This document shows, piece after piece, positions 1 through 10,316 of a stretch of DNA of 64,000 bases. The translations under genes were made by a program, and so were the position numbers. The notes under the pieces are model-generated. The model did no database searches, was not told where the DNA came from, and saw only the letters and a program-made list of their open reading frames with translations. This DNA is from Microvirga sp. GTDB taxonomy: Bacteria > Pseudomonadota > Alphaproteobacteria > Rhizobiales > Beijerinckiaceae. Where the stretch lies: the NCBI RefSeq assembly GCF_014699075.1, contig NZ_JACXAB010000001.1, forward strand, positions 248,001 through 312,000, given 5' to 3'. Position 1 is the first letter of the stretch. Each line of letters opens with the position of its first letter.

Positions 1-712
1 TGTAGATCACGCCCTTGGTGTCGCAGAGGATGACATTGTTGGGCGCAAAGCCCATGGCTTTCAGGAGCTCCGTGCAGGCGATTCCCGCGGCACCGGCGCC
101 GTTCACCACCAATTTCGTCTTTGCCATGTCGCGGTCGGTGAGATGCAGGGCGTTGATGAGGCCCGCCGCCGCGATGATCGCCGTGCCGTGCTGATCATCA
201 TGGAACACCGGAATGTCCATGAGTTCCCGCAGACGCTCCTCGATGATGAAGCATTCCGGCGCCTTGATGTCCTCGAGGTTGATGCCGCCGAAGGAGGGGC
301 CGAGATAGCGGACGCAGTTGATGAAGTTGTCCGCATCCTCCGTATCGACCTCGAGGTCGATGGAGTCCACATCCGCGAAGCGCTTGAAGAGCACCGATTT
401 GCCCTCCATCACCGGCTTCGAGGCCAGCGCCCCGAGATTGCCGAGGCCGAGGATCGCCGTGCCATTCGAGATCACCGCCACCATGTTGGACCGGGTGGTG
501 TAGTCGAAAGCGAGCGACGGGTTCTCGGCAATGGCCAGCACCGGCACTGCGACGCCCGGAGAATAGGCGAGCGACAGGTCGCGCTGGGTCGCCATGGGCT
601 TGGTCGGGACCACCTCGAGCTTGCCGGGTCGTCCTTGGGCGTGGAATTGCAGCGCCTCCTGGTCCGTGAAGGTGGGGCGTTTGCGGCGGGTCGGGCGCTG
701 ATCGTCGGTCAT
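1..712 (-). CDS. maeB: NADP-dependent malic enzyme, N-terminal part (partial)
   Basis: Oxidative decarboxylation of malate to pyruvate, giving NADPH in the cytosol. Only about 237 N-terminal residues are present; the gene runs off position 1. From ATG at 712 the protein shows the malic-enzyme signature YSPGVAVP (residues 50-57), the metal/substrate motif FHDDQHGTA (170-178) and the start of the Rossmann domain, VVNGAGAAG (202-210). Large bacterial malic enzymes of this type usually carry a C-terminal phosphotransacetylase-like domain, which cannot be seen here. It is divergent from mutS across about 150 bp, a common arrangement in Rhizobiales. The function is clear; the choice of maeB over other paralogue names is inferred. 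Confidence 0.9.
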   Translation of the reverse strand, partial: MTDDQRPTRRKRPTFTDQEALQFHAQGRPGKLEVVPTKPMATQRDLSLAYSPGVAVPVLAIAENPSLAFDYTTRSNMVAVISNGTAILGLGNLGALASKPVMEGKSVLFKRFADVDSIDLEVDTEDADNFINCVRYLGPSFGGINLEDIKAPECFIIEERLRELMDIPVFHDDQHGTAIIAAAGLINALHLTDRDMAKTKLVVNGAGAAGIACTELLKAMGFAPNNVILCDTKGVIY

Positions 713-861
713 GAGGGTCCGATTCTTGTGATGCAGGGCGTTTCCTAAGGGGGATGCGACCTTAAGACATAGGATGCGACTTCCTCAAGACTTGTCCACA
801 TGCGCCCTTCGGACCCCATGACACGGATGAACTGGGGCTTGAGCTTTGCTACACAGGACGG

Positions 862-3576
862 ATGTCGTCCCAAGCCGCCTATAAATCCTCCGAGACCGCT
901 TCAGCGAACGCCGCGCCCTTAGCGGACAACCGCGTCACGCCCATGATGGCGCAGTATATCGAGATCAAGGCCGCCAACCCGGACAGCCTGCTGTTCTACC
1001 GGATGGGCGACTTCTACGAGCTGTTCTTTGAGGATGCGGAGATTGCCAGCCAGTCGCTCGGCATCGTGCTCACCAAGCGCGGCAAGCACCAGGGACAGGA
1101 CATTCCCATGTGCGGCGTGCCGGTGGAGCGGGCCGACGACTATCTCCAGCGCCTCATCGGCCTGGGCCACCGGGTCGCCGTCTGCGAGCAGACCGAGGAT
1201 CCGGCCGAGGCGAAGAAGCGGGGTTCCAAATCGGTCGTGCGCCGCGACGTGGTGCGCCTCGTCACCCCCGGCACGATCACCGAGGAGCGCCTGCTGGAGC
1301 CCGGCCGGGCCAATTACCTGCTGGCCATCGCCCGGCGCCGGGCCTCCGACACGCAATGGTGCTATGGGCTGGCAGCCCTCGACATATCCACAGGCCATTT
1401 CGTCTTAAGCGAGACGGACGGCACCGGCCTCTCGGCTGAGATCGCCCGCTTCGAGCCGCGCGAGATCCTCGTGCCGGACGTGATCCACGACGATCCGGAG
1501 CTGAGGGGCTTCTGGCAGGAGACCCGTGCCTCCATCACGCCCCTGTCCCGCGAAGGCCTCGATCCGGCCTCGGCCGAGCGTCGGCTCAAAAGCTATTTCG
1601 GGGTTGCGACGCTCGATGCCTTCGGAGCTTTCAGCCCGGCCGAGATCACGGCGGCTGGCAGTGCCCTGTTCTATGTCGAGAAGACGCAGATCGACAGCCG
1701 CCCGGTCCTCAACCCGCCCTCCCGCGACACCGCTGGCGCGGCCTTGGCCATCGATGCGGCGACCCGCGCCAACCTGGAGCTGACCCGCACCCTGTCGGGC
1801 GAGCGGGCGGGCAGCCTGCTCGCCACCATCGACTGCACGGTGACGCCGGGCGGTGCGCGGCTGCTGGCCGAGCGACTCGCCGGTCCCCTCACCCATCCCG
1901 GCCTGATCCGAGACCGGCAGGATTCGGTCACGGCCCTCGTCGAGAACGGCGACCTGCGCGACCGGCTGCGGCGCATTCTCAAGCGCTCGCCGGATCTCGC
2001 CCGCGCCCTCTCGCGCCTCAGCCTCGGACGCGGCGGGCCGCGAGACTTGGCCTGCGTGCGCGACGGCCTGTTCGCGGCGCGCGAACTTGGGCTTGAGCTG
2101 GCGATTGCGCCCAACCTGCCGCGTGAATTGTCCGAAGCCGCTCAGGTGCTTCAAGGCCTGCGCACGGATGTGGCCGACCGGCTGAGCGCCGCTCTGGCCG
2201 ACGAACTGCCGCTTTTGAAACGCGACGGCGGCTTCATTCGCGCCGGCTTCGACCCGAGCCTCGACGAGCTGCGCGAGCTGCAGCAGGATTCGCGCCGCTT
2301 CATCGCGGCGCTACAGGCCCGCTACGCCACCGAGACCGGCTGCCGGACGCTTCGCGTCAAGCACAACCACATGATCGGCTACTTCGTGGAGGTGCCGCAG
2401 AATGTGGGTGAGGATCTTCTCAAGGAGCCCTGGAAGGACACCTTCGTCCATCGCCAGACCATGGCGGGCGCCATGCGCTTTTCCACCATGGAGCTCGGCG
2501 AGCTCGAGTCGAAGATCGCCTCTGCGGCCGACCGAGGGCTGAAGATCGAACTCGCGCTGTTCGACGAGATGGTGCAGGCGCTGCTCGATCTCACGGGAGA
2601 GATCGCGATGGCTGCGGAAGCGATCGCCGTCATCGACGTGACGGCGGCGCTCGCCGATCTCGCCATGCGCCTCGACTGGACGCGGCCCGTGGTGGACACC
2701 GGTCTCGCGTTTACGATCAAGGGTGGGCGCCATCCGGTGGTCGAGGCCGCGCTCAAGCGCGAGGGCGTTCCGTTCATCGCCAACGATTCGGACCTGTCCG
2801 GCAAGGACGCGGGGCACATCCTGCTGATCACCGGCCCGAACATGGGCGGCAAGTCGACCTATCTGCGCCAGAACGCGCTCATCGTCGTGCTGGCCCAGAT
2901 GGGCTCCTACGTGCCCGCGAAAGAGGCGAAGATCGGCATCGTCGACCGGCTCTTCTCCCGCGTGGGCGCCGCCGACGACCTGGCGCGGGGCCGCTCGACC
3001 TTCATGGTCGAGATGGTGGAAACCGCCGCCATCCTCAATCAGGCCACCGCCCGGTCTCTCGTGATCCTCGACGAGATCGGCCGCGGCACCGCCACCTTCG
3101 ACGGGCTGTCCATTGCCTGGGCGGCCATCGAGCACCTGCACGAGACCAATCGCTGCCGCGCCCTGTTCGCCACCCATTTCCACGAGCTGACGGCTTTGGC
3201 CGAGCGCATGGCTCGCATCTCGAACGCGACCCTGAAGGTTACGGAATGGAACGGCGAGGTGGTGTTCCTGCACGAAGTGGTGCCCGGCGCGGCCGACCGC
3301 TCCTATGGCCTGCAGGTGGCGCGCCTTGCCGGTTTGCCGACGCCCGTCGTCGAGCGAGCAAAGACGATCTTAAGTAAGTTGGAAAAATCCGACCGGGAGG
3401 CCCCGAAGCGCGCGCTGCTCGACGACCTGCCGCTCTTCGCCGTGCCCGTCCGCAATGAGCCTCTACCTGCACTGAAGCAGGATTCCTTACGGGAAGCGCT
3501 CGCGGCTCTCGATCCCGACCAGATGACCCCGCGGGAAGCGCTCGATGCGCTCTACCGACTCAAGTCACAGAATTAG
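862..3576 (+). CDS. mutS: DNA mismatch repair protein MutS
   Basis: Recognises mismatches and short loops and recruits MutL. 904 residues, the usual length for alphaproteobacterial MutS. The mismatch-wedge motif F51-Y52-E53 sits in GDFYELF. The C-terminal ATPase has Walker [10 protein letters not shown] (658-666) and Walker B LVILDE (733-738), followed by GRGT and the ATHFHEL histidine motif. Core, clamp and connector regions lie between. The ATG at 862 follows directly on the maeB-mutS divergent promoter region. The stop codon touches a REP-like hairpin (3577-3625) that probably ends transcription toward the convergent response regulator. Confidence 0.97.
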   Translation: MSSQAAYKSSETASANAAPLADNRVTPMMAQYIEIKAANPDSLLFYRMGDFYELFFEDAEIASQSLGIVLTKRGKHQGQDIPMCGVPVERADDYLQRLIGLGHRVAVCEQTEDPAEAKKRGSKSVVRRDVVRLVTPGTITEERLLEPGRANYLLAIARRRASDTQWCYGLAALDISTGHFVLSETDGTGLSAEIARFEPREILVPDVIHDDPELRGFWQETRASITPLSREGLDPASAERRLKSYFGVATLDAFGAFSPAEITAAGSALFYVEKTQIDSRPVLNPPSRDTAGAALAIDAATRANLELTRTLSGERAGSLLATIDCTVTPGGARLLAERLAGPLTHPGLIRDRQDSVTALVENGDLRDRLRRILKRSPDLARALSRLSLGRGGPRDLACVRDGLFAARELGLELAIAPNLPRELSEAAQVLQGLRTDVADRLSAALADELPLLKRDGGFIRAGFDPSLDELRELQQDSRRFIAALQARYATETGCRTLRVKHNHMIGYFVEVPQNVGEDLLKEPWKDTFVHRQTMAGAMRFSTMELGELESKIASAADRGLKIELALFDEMVQALLDLTGEIAMAAEAIAVIDVTAALADLAMRLDWTRPVVDTGLAFTIKGGRHPVVEAALKREGVPFIANDSDLSGKDAGHILLITGPNMGGKSTYLRQNALIVVLAQMGSYVPAKEAKIGIVDRLFSRVGAADDLARGRSTFMVEMVETAAILNQATARSLVILDEIGRGTATFDGLSIAWAAIEHLHETNRCRALFATHFHELTALAERMARISNATLKVTEWNGEVVFLHEVVPGAADRSYGLQVARLAGLPTPVVERAKTILSKLEKSDREAPKRALLDDLPLFAVPVRNEPLPALKQDSLREALAALDPDQMTPREALDALYRLKSQN

Positions 3577-3625
3577 AGCATCGAATTGAATTCCAGAAGT
3601 GCCCTCCACTTCTGGGTCCGATGCT
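3577..3625. repeat. REP-like hairpin between convergent genes, copy 1
   Basis: Inverted repeat with outer arms AGCATCG (3577-3583) and CGATGCT (3619-3625) and inner arms CCAGAAGTG (3593-3601) and CACTTCTGG (3607-3615). It starts at the base after the mutS stop and ends 17 bases before the stop of the facing response regulator. Its right half, from CACTT through GGGTCCGATGCTTTAG, is nearly the same as the element at 25399-25442. It is probably a dispersed palindrome that also serves as a terminator in both directions. Confidence 0.75.
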
Positions 3626-3642
3626 TTAGCCGCAGGGGCTTC

Positions 3643-4095
3643 TCACGACATTTGCGAGCTACGCTGGCGGGTTGCCGGATCGAAAGGGACGAAGGTCACC
3701 GTTCGCGCCTCCTGAGCCTCGCGCGGGTGACCGGCCATCACATAGGCGAGAGCCTCCCGCACGCCGCGCTCCGTATAGGGCTTGGCGATGACGCCCCAGG
3801 CGCCTGCGAAATCTTCAGGAATGCGCTTGGCATTGGCTGTCATGAACAGCACCGTGACCTCGTGCTCGCTGCTGAGATGGCGGGCCACGTCGACGCCGGT
3901 CGGCCCGTCCGATAGATGGATGTCGACGAAGGCGAGATCGGGCTTGAGATCCCGGCCGAGGGACAAGGCGTCCTCGGACGAGGCTGCGATCCCTACGACG
4001 TCATGCCCCAGATCCTGGAGCAGGCTTTCGAGTTCGAGCGCGATGAGGATTTCATCCTCGACGACGAGGATGCGCAAAGGCTTATCGCTACTCAA
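3643..4095 (-). CDS. Single-domain response regulator (CheY-like receiver)
   Basis: About 150 residues: one receiver domain and a short tail, no output domain. The acidic pocket is in VVEDE, the phospho-acceptor Asp is in LAFVDIHL, the switch Thr is in LFMTAN, and the conserved Lys is in IAKPYT. The TTG at 4095 is chosen as start because GGAGGAG lies 7 bases upstream; a further TTG at 4128 has no ribosome site. No histidine kinase is adjacent. A GGAAC-N16-CGTT match lies about 200 bp upstream (4300-4324). A stand-alone receiver suggests a phosphorelay or protein-protein role; the partner is unknown. Confidence 0.85.
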   Translation of the reverse strand: MSSDKPLRILVVEDEILIALELESLLQDLGHDVVGIAASSEDALSLGRDLKPDLAFVDIHLSDGPTGVDVARHLSSEHEVTVLFMTANAKRIPEDFAGAWGVIAKPYTERGVREALAYVMAGHPREAQEARTVTFVPFDPATRQRSSQMS

Positions 4096-4299
4096 ACTTC
4101 GTCTCCTCCGCGACGGCGGACATTCCAAATTCGGTACGTGTACCTGGCTTCCCGTTGCGCCAAGTCAACGGCCTTCTCGATTGTCGGATCAGCATCGCGG
4201 CTTCAGCCGAATGAAATCGATCCGTGTCATGAAGGCCCCTCCCGAACAGCTTTTTCGGAGACTTGGTCGCCTTGCGGCTTTCTCCGTACAGTTGGACTC

Positions 4300-4324
4300 A
4301 ACGCTTTTTCAGGGCGACGGTTCC
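4300..4324 (-). promoter_or_regulatory. Possible EcfG-type promoter for the response regulator
   Basis: On the minus strand GGAAC (4324-4320) and CGTT (4303-4300) are separated by exactly 16 bases, matching the alphaproteobacterial general-stress (EcfG) consensus. It is about 200 bp before the response regulator start, so the leader would be long. About one chance match of this kind is expected in a window this size, so this isolated one is weaker than the cluster near 58-59 kb. Confidence 0.35.
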
Positions 4325-4420
4325 GCATGAAAAGCGAGTCTTCCGCCAGAAAATATAGCAACACTATCCTGTTTCAAAAGACCACGTTAACATCCAGGCT
4401 TTGCGGGAGGTTCAAGCCGG

Positions 4421-5959
4421 ATGGTGACGCGCGTTTCCACTGTTGCGTTCGAAGGAATTGAAGCGCGGACGGTCGATGTCCAGGTTCAGATTTCCCCCGG
4501 CGCGGTCGCCTTCACCATCGTGGGCCTGCCCGACAAGGCGGTGGCGGAATCCCGCGAGCGGGTCCGCTCGGCCCTGATCGCCTCGGGCCTCGCCCTGCCG
4601 GCCAAGCGCATCACGGTCAATCTCGCCCCGGCCGACCTGCCGAAAGAGGGCAGCCATTACGATCTGCCCATCGCCCTTGCAGTCATGGGCGCCATCGGGG
4701 CCATCCCGGCGGATGCCCTGGGTGGCTTCACGGTGCTGGGCGAGCTGGCGCTCGACGGCTCGATCACCGCCGTCGCGGGAGCGCTTCCCGCCGCCATGGC
4801 GGCCCATTAGCGTAGTCATGGGCTGATCTGCCCCGCAGCCTGCGGCTCGGAGGCCGCCTGGGCCGGCAGCGACATCGACATCCTGGCACCGCGCTCGCTC
4901 ATCCAGCTCGCCAATCACTTCAAGGGCACCCAGGTGCTGGCGCGACCGGAACCCGCCATCATGCCCGCCTCCGGCATGCTGCCGGATCTCAGGGACATCA
5001 AGGGACAGGAGAGCGCCAAGCGGACCCTCGAGATCGCTGCGGCCGGCGCCCATAACCTCCTGATGAACGGCCCGCCCGGCGCCGGCAAATCCATGCTGGC
5101 CCAGCGCCTGCCCTCCATCCTGCCGCCGCTCTCGCCACGGGAACTCCTGGAGGTTTCGATGATCCAGTCGGTGGCGGGGCTGCTGGCCGAGGGCGCCCTG
5201 TCGAACCGCCGCCCCTTCCGGGCTCCGCACCATTCGGCTTCCATGGCGGCGCTGGTGGGCAGCGGGCTCAACGCCCGCCCCGGCGAGGCGTCGCTCGCCC
5301 ACCACGGGGTGCTCTTTCTCGATGAGCTGCCGGAATTCCAGCCGCAGGTTCTGGATTCGCTGCGTCAGCCGATCGAGGCAGGCGAAATCCTGATCGCCAG
5401 GGCCAATCACCGGGTCACCTATCCCGCCCGCTTCCAGCTCGTCGCCGCCATGAACCCGTGCCGCTGCGGGCAGGCCACCGAGCCCGGCTATGTCTGCCGC
5501 CGTCAGCCGAACGAGCGCTGCATCGCGCAGTACCAGGCACGGCTCTCCGGCCCCCTCCTCGACCGCATCGATCTGTCCATCGACGTGCCGGCCGTCACGG
5601 CGGCCGACCTGATCCTGCCGGCTCCCGCTGAGGGCTCCGCCGACGTTGCGGCCCGGGTGGCCCAGGCCCGCGAGCGGCAGGTCAGGCGCTATGCCGCTCT
5701 GAAGCTCGATGGCGTGACCACCAATGCCGCCTGCCCGCCGGCGCTGCTGGAGGACGTGGCGCAGCCCGATCCGGAGGGCCTGTCCCTGATCCGCGATGCG
5801 GCCAATGCCATGCGGCTCTCGGCCCGCGGCTTCCACCGGGTGCTGAAGGTGGGGCGGACGCTCGCCGACCTCGATGGGGAGGAGCGCGTCCGGCGCATCC
5901 ATGTGGCCGAAGCTCTCTCCTACCGCGCCCATGCGGACCGGCGCCCAGCCGCTGCGTGA
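4421..5959 (+). pseudogene. comM: YifB/ComM-family Mg-chelatase-like AAA ATPase, interrupted by an in-frame UAG
   Basis: The full frame (512 codons, the normal ComM length) stays open from ATG 4421 to 5959 except for one TAG at 4808-4810 (codon 130). Before it lies the Lon-protease-like ChlI domain (TIVGLPDKAVAESRERV). After it come Walker A GPPGAGKSML (about 217-226), the motifs FRAPHHSAS and LFLDELPEF, and the C-terminal helical domain with RGFHRVLKVGRTLADL. There is no frame change, and sequence homologous to the family continues directly after the stop. An ATG at 4934 could restart the ATPase part alone. Known ComM is a branch-migration helicase for natural transformation. It is either a true nonsense allele, a split gene or a read error. 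Confidence 0.8.
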
Positions 5960-6137
5960 TATGGGAGCGAGGATCCCTTCACCCTGCTTGTGAATCCCTG
6001 AACCGGCTCCGATATCTTCCACCGGAACGGATATGTTTTCTGTCACAAAACAGTTTGGAACAGGTTTTATGTCATAGCGGAAGCGGAGCGGCGTCAGCCA
6101 CGATCCGGCGCCGGAGAGACGATTCTGTGAGGCAGCG

Positions 6138-7067
6138 ATGAGTCAGTATCCTTCGAACCATGCCGCGCCTGGCTTGGCCCCTATTGGTTCAGGTCTTCAC
6201 GGGCTCAAGTTCATGCCCGGAGGCGACAGGATCGTCCGCGACTATGGCAGCCTCGATCCGGTGCTCGGCCGGATCGGCTCCCTCGAGGTTCGCCTCGCCA
6301 CCACCGCCAAGAACATCCGGCGCGCCCAGCGTCTGCGCTTCAAGGTGTTCTACGAGGAGATGTCGGCCTCCCCCAGCGGTGCGGCCCTGATCTCCCGCCG
6401 CGATGTGGATGAATATGACCGGATCTGCGACCACATCCTCGTCCTTGACCACGACGTGAAGGCCAAGCCCTTCCGCCCGGCGAAGCCCAAGGTGGTGGGC
6501 ACCTACCGCCTGCTCCGCCAGGCCATGGCTGAGCGCAACAGTGGGTTCTACACGCGGGGCGAATACGACATCGCGCCGCTGCTGAAGGCTCATCCCGGCC
6601 TGCGCTTCCTGGAGCTCGGCCGCTCCTGCGTGCTCAAGCCCTATCGTAACAAGCGCACGGTCGAACTGCTGTGGCACGGCATCTGGGCCTATGTGCTCCA
6701 TCATCGCATCGACGTGATGATGGGCTGCGCCAGCCTGGAGGGCACGGACCCGCGGGCGCTGGCGCTCCCTTTAAGCTTCCTGCACCACTACGCCGCCGCC
6801 CCGGCCGAGTGGCAGGCCCGCGCCCTGCCGGAACGCTTCACCCCCATGAACATCCTGCCCAAGGAGGCTATCGACCCGAAGGCCGCCCTTCATGCCCTGC
6901 CGCCCCTGATCAAGGGCTACCTGCGCGTTGGTGCGACCTTCGGCACGGGCGCCGTGATCGACCGGCAGTTCGGCACCACGGACGTGCTCGTCGTCCTTCC
7001 CGTCTCGGCGATTAATCCACGCTACATCGACCATTTCGGGCCGACTGCGAACCGCCACGCGGCGTGA
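6138..7067 (+). CDS. olsB: L-ornithine N(alpha)-acyltransferase (GNAT fold)
   Basis: 309 residues. Known role of the family: transfer of a 3-hydroxyacyl chain from acyl-ACP to ornithine, the first step of ornithine-lipid synthesis, at the inner membrane face. Signatures seen: LRFKVFYEEM, the acidic DEYDRICDHILV, VGTYRLLRQ, LELGRSCVL and the late MMGCASLEGTDP, all typical of the OlsB/hemolysin-like acyltransferase family. Upstream lies a small AT-rich dyad, TGTTTT-N7-AAAACA (6034-6052). Ornithine lipids are often phosphate-regulated, but I see no convincing Pho box. No OlsA is adjacent, so the second step must be encoded elsewhere. Confidence 0.85.
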   Translation: MSQYPSNHAAPGLAPIGSGLHGLKFMPGGDRIVRDYGSLDPVLGRIGSLEVRLATTAKNIRRAQRLRFKVFYEEMSASPSGAALISRRDVDEYDRICDHILVLDHDVKAKPFRPAKPKVVGTYRLLRQAMAERNSGFYTRGEYDIAPLLKAHPGLRFLELGRSCVLKPYRNKRTVELLWHGIWAYVLHHRIDVMMGCASLEGTDPRALALPLSFLHHYAAAPAEWQARALPERFTPMNILPKEAIDPKAALHALPPLIKGYLRVGATFGTGAVIDRQFGTTDVLVVLPVSAINPRYIDHFGPTANRHAA

Positions 7068-7104
7068 TTCTGGCCGGCAGCAAAACCGCACTTCACACCC
7101 TCCG

Positions 7105-7209
7105 ACCTCATCCTGAGGAGCAGCCGTAAGGCTGCGTCTCGAAGGATCGTCCAGTGCTCTCTGGAAGCTCCTTCGAGACGCCCACTACGTGGGCTCCTCA
7201 GGATGAGGT
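7105..7209. repeat. R1 palindromic intergenic repeat, copy 1
   Basis: About 105 bp with ends ACCTCATCCTGAGGAG and CTCCTCAGGATGAGGT, inner GTCTCGAAGGA and TCCTTCGAGAC, and a central CCAGTG...CTCTGGA segment. Near-identical elements lie at 21067, 26104 and 33383. It sits between convergent olsB and queG and could fold into a long cruciform or RNA hairpin. Confidence 0.9.
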
Positions 7210-7237
7210 TGGAGGATGATGGTTCGTTTCTTAGAAT

Positions 7238-8383
7238 TCAGACTACGGTTTCGATCAGGGTCGCCATCACCTTACGCCATTCTTCGCGCACATCTGGATC
7301 GCTCTCTTGCTCCAGCCGCTCGGCAGCATAGCGAGCCTTCGCCTCGGGCGGCAGCAAGCGTCCGAGCGTCCAGACCGCCATGGCGCGCACCAGCGGCGAG
7401 GCGTCGTCCAGCAGGCGCTCTGCCTCTTCCGCGAGGCTCGCATCGCCCGCGTTGCCGATGGCGATCAGCACGTTGCGGATGAAACGGTCGCGCCCCGTGC
7501 GCTTGATGGGCGTGCCGGCGAAGCGGGTGCGGAACGCGGGATCGTCGAGGCGGGCGAGATCCGCCAGCGGCAGGGCGGCAAGGTCCTCCCGCTGCACGAG
7601 GCGCGCCTCGCGGCCGGCCTGCGCGAACTTGTTCCAGGGGCATACCGCCAGACAGTCGTCGCAGCCGAAGATGCGGTTGCCGATGCCGGAGCGAAGCTCT
7701 TCGGGGATATGTCCCTTATGCTCGATGGTCAGATACGAGATGCAGCGCCTCGCATCGAGCTGATAGGGCGCCGGAAAGGCGTTCGTCGGGCAGACATCGA
7801 GGCAGCGGCGGCAGGAGCCGCAATGGTTGCGCTCCGGCGCGTCGGCAGGCAGTTCCGCCGTGGTGAAGATGGCGCCCAAGAAGAGCCAGTTGCCGAACTC
7901 CCGTGACACGACCACCGTGTGCTTGCCCTGGAAGCCGAGGCCCGCTGCTTCCGCCAGCGGCTTTTCCATCACCGGCGCCGTATCGACGAACACCTTCACG
8001 TCGGACGAGGCTTTGGAAGCCAGGAAGCCCGCAGCCTCCTTCAGCTTGCCCTTGATCACGTCATGGTAGTCGCGGTTGCGGGCATAGACCGAGATGTAGC
8101 CGCGGTCCTTCTGGGCAAGTTCCGCGAGGGGATCATCGGCAGGCCCGTAGTTCAGCCCGAGCAGGATGACGCTGCGCACCTCCGGCCAAAGGGTGCGGGG
8201 GTCGGCGCGGCGCTCGGCCGTGTCCGCCATCCAGTCCATGGAGCCGTGATGCCCGGCCTCAAGCCAGGCCTGAAGACGCTCCGGCGCAAGCGGGATCGAA
8301 TCCGGCCGGGCAATGCGCACGGTGTCGAAGCCGAGCGCCTTGGCGCGCTCGACGAAGGCGCGCTTGAGAGCTTCCCCGGTTAA
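7238..8383 (-). CDS. queG: Epoxyqueuosine reductase QueG (start codon unclear)
   Basis: Reduces epoxyqueuosine to queuosine in tRNA, using cobalamin and two [4Fe-4S] clusters. Visible: the N-terminal DUF1730-type region ([21 protein letters not shown]), the ferredoxin-like cluster motifs [16 protein letters not shown] and [15 protein letters not shown], and a C-terminal HEAT-repeat part ([12 protein letters not shown]). Homology begins at about 8383, overlapping the GST stop by four bases, yet that codon is TTA. The nearest in-frame canonical starts are GTG at 8320, which loses about 20 residues, TTG at 8482 and ATG at 8509. The coordinates mark the homologous part, not a proven start. Confidence 0.88.
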   Translation of the reverse strand, partial: LTGEALKRAFVERAKALGFDTVRIARPDSIPLAPERLQAWLEAGHHGSMDWMADTAERRADPRTLWPEVRSVILLGLNYGPADDPLAELAQKDRGYISVYARNRDYHDVIKGKLKEAAGFLASKASSDVKVFVDTAPVMEKPLAEAAGLGFQGKHTVVVSREFGNWLFLGAIFTTAELPADAPERNHCGSCRRCLDVCPTNAFPAPYQLDARRCISYLTIEHKGHIPEELRSGIGNRIFGCDDCLAVCPWNKFAQAGREARLVQREDLAALPLADLARLDDPAFRTRFAGTPIKRTGRDRFIRNVLIAIGNAGDASLAEEAERLLDDASPLVRAMAVWTLGRLLPPEAKARYAAERLEQESDPDVREEWRKVMATLIETVV

Positions 8384-9072
8384 AAGTCCAGGTTGTCGTA
8401 GTGGTCCGCCGGCGCCATGCCCGGCACCCGGTCCGCCAGGAGCGCGCGAAAGGACGGCCGGGACTTGATCCTGGCGTACCAAAGCTTCGCTGTCTCGTCC
8501 TCGTTCCATGGCACGTCGCCGAGATAATCCACCACCGACAGATGGGCCGCCGCGGCCAGATCCGCATAGGTCATCTGGTCGCCGGCAAGCCAATTCCGTT
8601 TTGAGATTAGAAAACCGATATATTTGAGATGGTATCGCACATTGGTCTGGGCTGCGCGAATCGCGCCCATGTCCGGCGGACCGCCCCCCAGTTCGCTGGG
8701 CATGAACCGCTTATAGATCTTTTCTGTGGCAAGGTAGTCCGACACCTCGCCGTGGAACTTGACCAGGAACCAGTCGAGCAGGCGGCGCACCTCGACCCGC
8801 CCGGCGAGATCCCCCGGCAGGAACCGGCGATCGCGAAGATCCTCGCCCCGCGTCTCGTCCAGATACTCCGCAATGCCCATGGGGCCTGGCACCGCGAGCC
8901 CGTTGTCGTCGAGGAAGAGCGGCAGGTTGCCGGCCGGGTTGATCTCAAGATACGGGATGCGCCGATCCCACGGCTTCTCCTCGACCACGTCCGGTTCAAG
9001 GCCGAGTTCCGCAACAATGAGGCGCGCGAACCGCGACTGCGGGCAAAAGGGATAGGAATGCAGGGTGGCCAT
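8380..9072 (-). CDS. Glutathione S-transferase family protein
   Basis: 230 residues. The N-terminal thioredoxin-like domain begins [21 protein letters not shown], carries the cis-Pro and glutathione-binding region [12 protein letters not shown] (about 46-57) and [11 protein letters not shown]. The C-terminal all-helical domain ends with the [20 protein letters not shown] pattern. ATG 9072 is chosen because the fold starts there; a longer in-frame extension upstream has no family match. Its end overlaps queG, so the two are likely cotranscribed. The FtsZ-linked UzcR-type GSTs of alphaproteobacteria look similar; the substrate is unknown. Confidence 0.88.
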   Translation of the reverse strand: MATLHSYPFCPQSRFARLIVAELGLEPDVVEEKPWDRRIPYLEINPAGNLPLFLDDNGLAVPGPMGIAEYLDETRGEDLRDRRFLPGDLAGRVEVRRLLDWFLVKFHGEVSDYLATEKIYKRFMPSELGGGPPDMGAIRAAQTNVRYHLKYIGFLISKRNWLAGDQMTYADLAAAAHLSVVDYLGDVPWNEDETAKLWYARIKSRPSFRALLADRVPGMAPADHYDNLDF

Positions 9073-9249
9073 GAATGATGCTGACGCGAAACAGGCGGCA
9101 AGAATAAGGCCGTGCTTCGTTAAGAGTTGGTAAGGAATATTGGTGAATCTCATGTCTCTGACGCAGAAGGGCCGCGCCTTGAGCGCAAACCTTTCTTGAC
9201 AGAGGTGGAGGCGCTCCCGCATCTGGCGCCGTTCTCAGGATTTTCAACG

Positions 9250-10047
9250 ATGTCGCAAATCATCGAGGCGCTCTTTCTCGGCCTCATCGAAGGGCTGACG
9301 GAGTTTCTCCCCGTCTCCTCGACCGGCCACCTGCTCCTCGTCGGCCACTTCCTCGGCTTCGAGTCGACGGGCAAGACCTTCGAGGTGCTGATCCAGCTCG
9401 GCGCGATCCTGGCGATCCTGTCGGTCTACTTCAACAAGCTCTGGTCGATCGCCAAGGCCCTGCCGCACGATCCCATGGCGCGCCACTTCGTGATCGGCGT
9501 GCTGGTGGCCTTCCTGCCCGCGGCCCTGATCGGCGCCGTGCTGCACGGCTTCATCAAGGAGGTGCTCTTCAACCCCTGGATCGTGTGCGTGACGCTGATC
9601 GTCGGAGGCTTCGTGCTGCTCGTCATCGACCGGATGCCGCTCGAGGCGACGAAAACCGACGCGACCCGCTTTCCTCTTTCGATGTACCTCAAGATCGGCC
9701 TCATCCAATGCGTGGCGATGATCCCCGGCGTGTCGCGCTCAGGCGCCACCATCGTGGGAGCCATGCTGATGGGAGCCTCGAAACGCGCGGCCGCGGAATT
9801 CTCGTTCTTCCTGGCCATGCCCACCATGGCGGGCGCTTTCACCTACGACCTGCTGAAGAACTACAAGATCCTCTCGGCCAACGACATCACGATCATCGTG
9901 GCGGGATTCATCTCCGCCTTCGTGGCGGCCCTGCTCGTGGTGAAGCTGCTGCTCGACTACGTGTCGCGCCATGGCTTCACGCCCTTCGCCTATTGGCGCA
10001 TCCTCGCCGGGGCCGCAGGTCTCGCAGGCCTCATGGTCTACGGCTGA
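9250..10047 (+). CDS. uppP: Undecaprenyl-diphosphatase UppP (BacA)
   Basis: 265-residue polytopic membrane enzyme that recycles undecaprenyl pyrophosphate for peptidoglycan synthesis; known to give bacitracin tolerance. The two family signatures are clear: [13 protein letters not shown] (15-27) with catalytic Glu and Ser/His, and [17 protein letters not shown] (from 159) with the essential Arg163. About eight hydrophobic segments. ATG 9250 begins [11 protein letters not shown], the usual family start. A small secreted or anchored ORF follows after three bases. Confidence 0.96.
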   Translation: MSQIIEALFLGLIEGLTEFLPVSSTGHLLLVGHFLGFESTGKTFEVLIQLGAILAILSVYFNKLWSIAKALPHDPMARHFVIGVLVAFLPAALIGAVLHGFIKEVLFNPWIVCVTLIVGGFVLLVIDRMPLEATKTDATRFPLSMYLKIGLIQCVAMIPGVSRSGATIVGAMLMGASKRAAAEFSFFLAMPTMAGAFTYDLLKNYKILSANDITIIVAGFISAFVAALLVVKLLLDYVSRHGFTPFAYWRILAGAAGLAGLMVYG

Positions 10048-10050
10048 CCC

Positions 10051-10299
10051 ATGCTGTCGTGCGACGAAGCCCTGGCCGTCACCCTCTCTGTTGCGGTCGC
10101 TTTGCTGGTTGCAACATTGGCGATCCTCTTCGGCCTGAGCACGGAGCCACGAGCCGCCATGCCGAACGGCGCGCCGGATGCGACGTGCCTGGAATGGACC
10201 GACAGCTGCGTGGTCTGCAGCCGCACACCGCAAGGGCTCGCCTGCTCGACGCCGGGAATCGCCTGCACGCCTTCAGCACCGCGTTGCTTGCGGCGGTAG
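10051..10299 (+). CDS. Small membrane-anchored Cys-rich hypothetical protein
   Basis: 82 residues. An N-terminal hydrophobic helix (about 8-28, TLSVAVALLVATLAILFG) is followed by a short periplasmic part with five cysteines, including the pattern CLEWTDSCVVC. It starts three bases after the uppP stop, so it is probably cotranscribed and may be translationally coupled. I do not recognise a named family. Disulfides would fit an envelope location. Real because of coupling, hydrophobic start and Cys spacing, but the function is unknown. Confidence 0.6.
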   Translation: MLSCDEALAVTLSVAVALLVATLAILFGLSTEPRAAMPNGAPDATCLEWTDSCVVCSRTPQGLACSTPGIACTPSAPRCLRR

Positions 10300-10316
10300 C
10301 GCGTTTCACCCTCCCT

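Noticed and set aside
6034-6052. TGTTTT-N7-AAAACA as an operator for olsB
   Set aside because: Arms are only six bases and A/T homopolymeric, and no promoter hexamers line up with it; too weak for a separate feature.
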